Source of the DNA: Casimicrobiaceae bacterium
GTDB lineage: Bacteria; Pseudomonadota; Gammaproteobacteria; Burkholderiales; Casimicrobiaceae
Length of the DNA: 64,000 nucleotides
Direction of reading: 5' to 3'
NCBI GenBank assembly: GCA_025056355.1
Contig: JANWWI010000008.1
Coordinates: 1 to 64,000, forward strand
Part shown: in pieces, positions 63,761 to 64,000 of the stretch
How the letters are laid out: each line of letters starts with the position of its first letter
Position numbering within the stretch: the stretch's first letter is position 1
Program-made: the position numbers and the translations under genes
The notes under the pieces: model-generated
What the model was told of the DNA's origin: nothing
Database searches by the model: none
What the model saw: only the letters and a program-made list of their open reading frames with translations

Positions 63761-63766
63761 TCGCAA

Positions 63767-63950
63767 GCTTCACGATGAGGCGCCGAGACAAGGAGGAGAA
63801 TAACGCACATTTTTGGTGCGTCCCATCTCGCAGGCACTAACAATCGCCGGAACACCTGCGTTTCTTGAGTGTCTCACGCGACGGTATGTCGGGCAGGGGC
63901 CCGGGAGAAAGGCTCCGCCGACGGATGTATCGCCTCGAAGGATCGTTCTC
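63767..63950 (+). ncRNA. Structured 5' leader RNA, unidentified
   Basis: The stretch can fold into several stems. The clearest is nested: outer arms CGAGA (63784-63788) and TCTCG (63826-63830), inner arms ACGCAC (63803-63808) and GTGCGT (63816-63821), separated by a purine-rich internal loop. Further short pairings (CAGG/CCTG; GTCGG/CCGAC) follow. It has no open frame and runs up to a coding start. It could be a riboswitch or another cis-regulatory RNA. I could not match it to a known class. Confidence 0.42.
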
Positions 63951-64000
63951 ATGGCTAAGAAGTCGACGCCCGTACTGTCGCGGGCTAATCTGTGGTCGCT
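63951..64000 (+). CDS. Partial gene at the window edge
   Basis: An ATG with a GAAGGA site eight bases upstream opens a frame reading MAKKSTPVLSRANLWS before the window ends. Only 16 residues are visible, so no family can be named. Its long structured leader suggests post-transcriptional control. Confidence 0.5.
   Translation, partial: MAKKSTPVLSRANLWS

Noticed and set aside
63770-63870. Resemblance of the leader RNA to a glycine riboswitch
   Set aside because: Some purine-rich and CAGGCA-like strings are similar, but the stems do not fit the conserved core, so I did not name a class.

Overview
The window is GC-rich, densely coded DNA from a proteobacterium, most likely a betaproteobacterium. 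This rests on a proteasome-like gene of the type described from Betaproteobacteria, an exosortase H pair, the UbiK/AroB, GlcDEF and sulfite dehydrogenase gene types, and sigma-54 (-24/-12) promoters. No rRNA, tRNA, insertion sequence, prophage or CRISPR array was found.

Layout. 0.1-3.8 kb: a YVTN beta-propeller protein, the exosortase XrtH with its membrane partner, and a patatin-like protein. 4.3-12.8 kb: one minus-strand run of overlapping genes in the order proteasome-like protease, Hsp33, Hsp15-like S4 protein, methyltransferase, glycosyltransferase-methyltransferase fusion, GH99-like glycan protein, acyl-CoA ligase. 12.9-13.9 kb: a CDF metal exporter. 14.0-19.9 kb: a sulfite dehydrogenase pair (SorA/SorB type), divergent from a three-component regulator (PhnD-family periplasmic binding protein, histidine kinase, sigma-54 response regulator); a sigma-54 promoter lies in front of sorA. 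20.1-22.9 kb: a TorF-like porin, GlnK and AmtB behind a consensus sigma-54 promoter with two NtrC-like sites. 22.9-24.8 kb: ubiK, aroB, trxC. 24.8-34.0 kb: a catabolic cluster for shikimate/quinate-type compounds: TetR regulator, TRAP transporter, AroQ, AroE-like dehydrogenase, dehydroshikimate dehydratase split into two genes, enol-lactonase PcaD and thiolase PcaF.

34.2-39.5 kb: a UPF0114 membrane protein, a DegT aminotransferase with a Gfo/Idh/MocA dehydrogenase (sugar-nucleotide type), an omega-amino-acid transaminase and an aspartoacylase-like hydrolase. 39.5-41.5 kb: a small accessory patch with HicB, a frameshifted HicA, a PIN toxin with its antitoxin, and apparently decayed sequence. 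41.6-53.2 kb: malic enzyme MaeB, a methyltransferase, a metallo-beta-lactamase hydrolase, threonine ammonia-lyase, a MASE1-EAL protein, a DUF2784 protein, Mfd and a DUF1992 protein. 53.3-59.0 kb: a glycolate oxidase operon (GlcD, a second FAD oxidase, GlcE, GlcF, thioesterase). 59.1-63.3 kb: VapBC, a ligase-associated DEXH helicase and thymidylate synthase. 63.8-64.0 kb: a structured leader RNA candidate before a gene that runs off the window.

The points most worth following up are the AioXSR-like three-component system facing sorAB, the proteasome-like gene fused into an Hsp33/Hsp15/polysaccharide operon, the split dehydroshikimate dehydratase with a degenerate HPPD-like partner, and the unidentified leader RNA at the right end.
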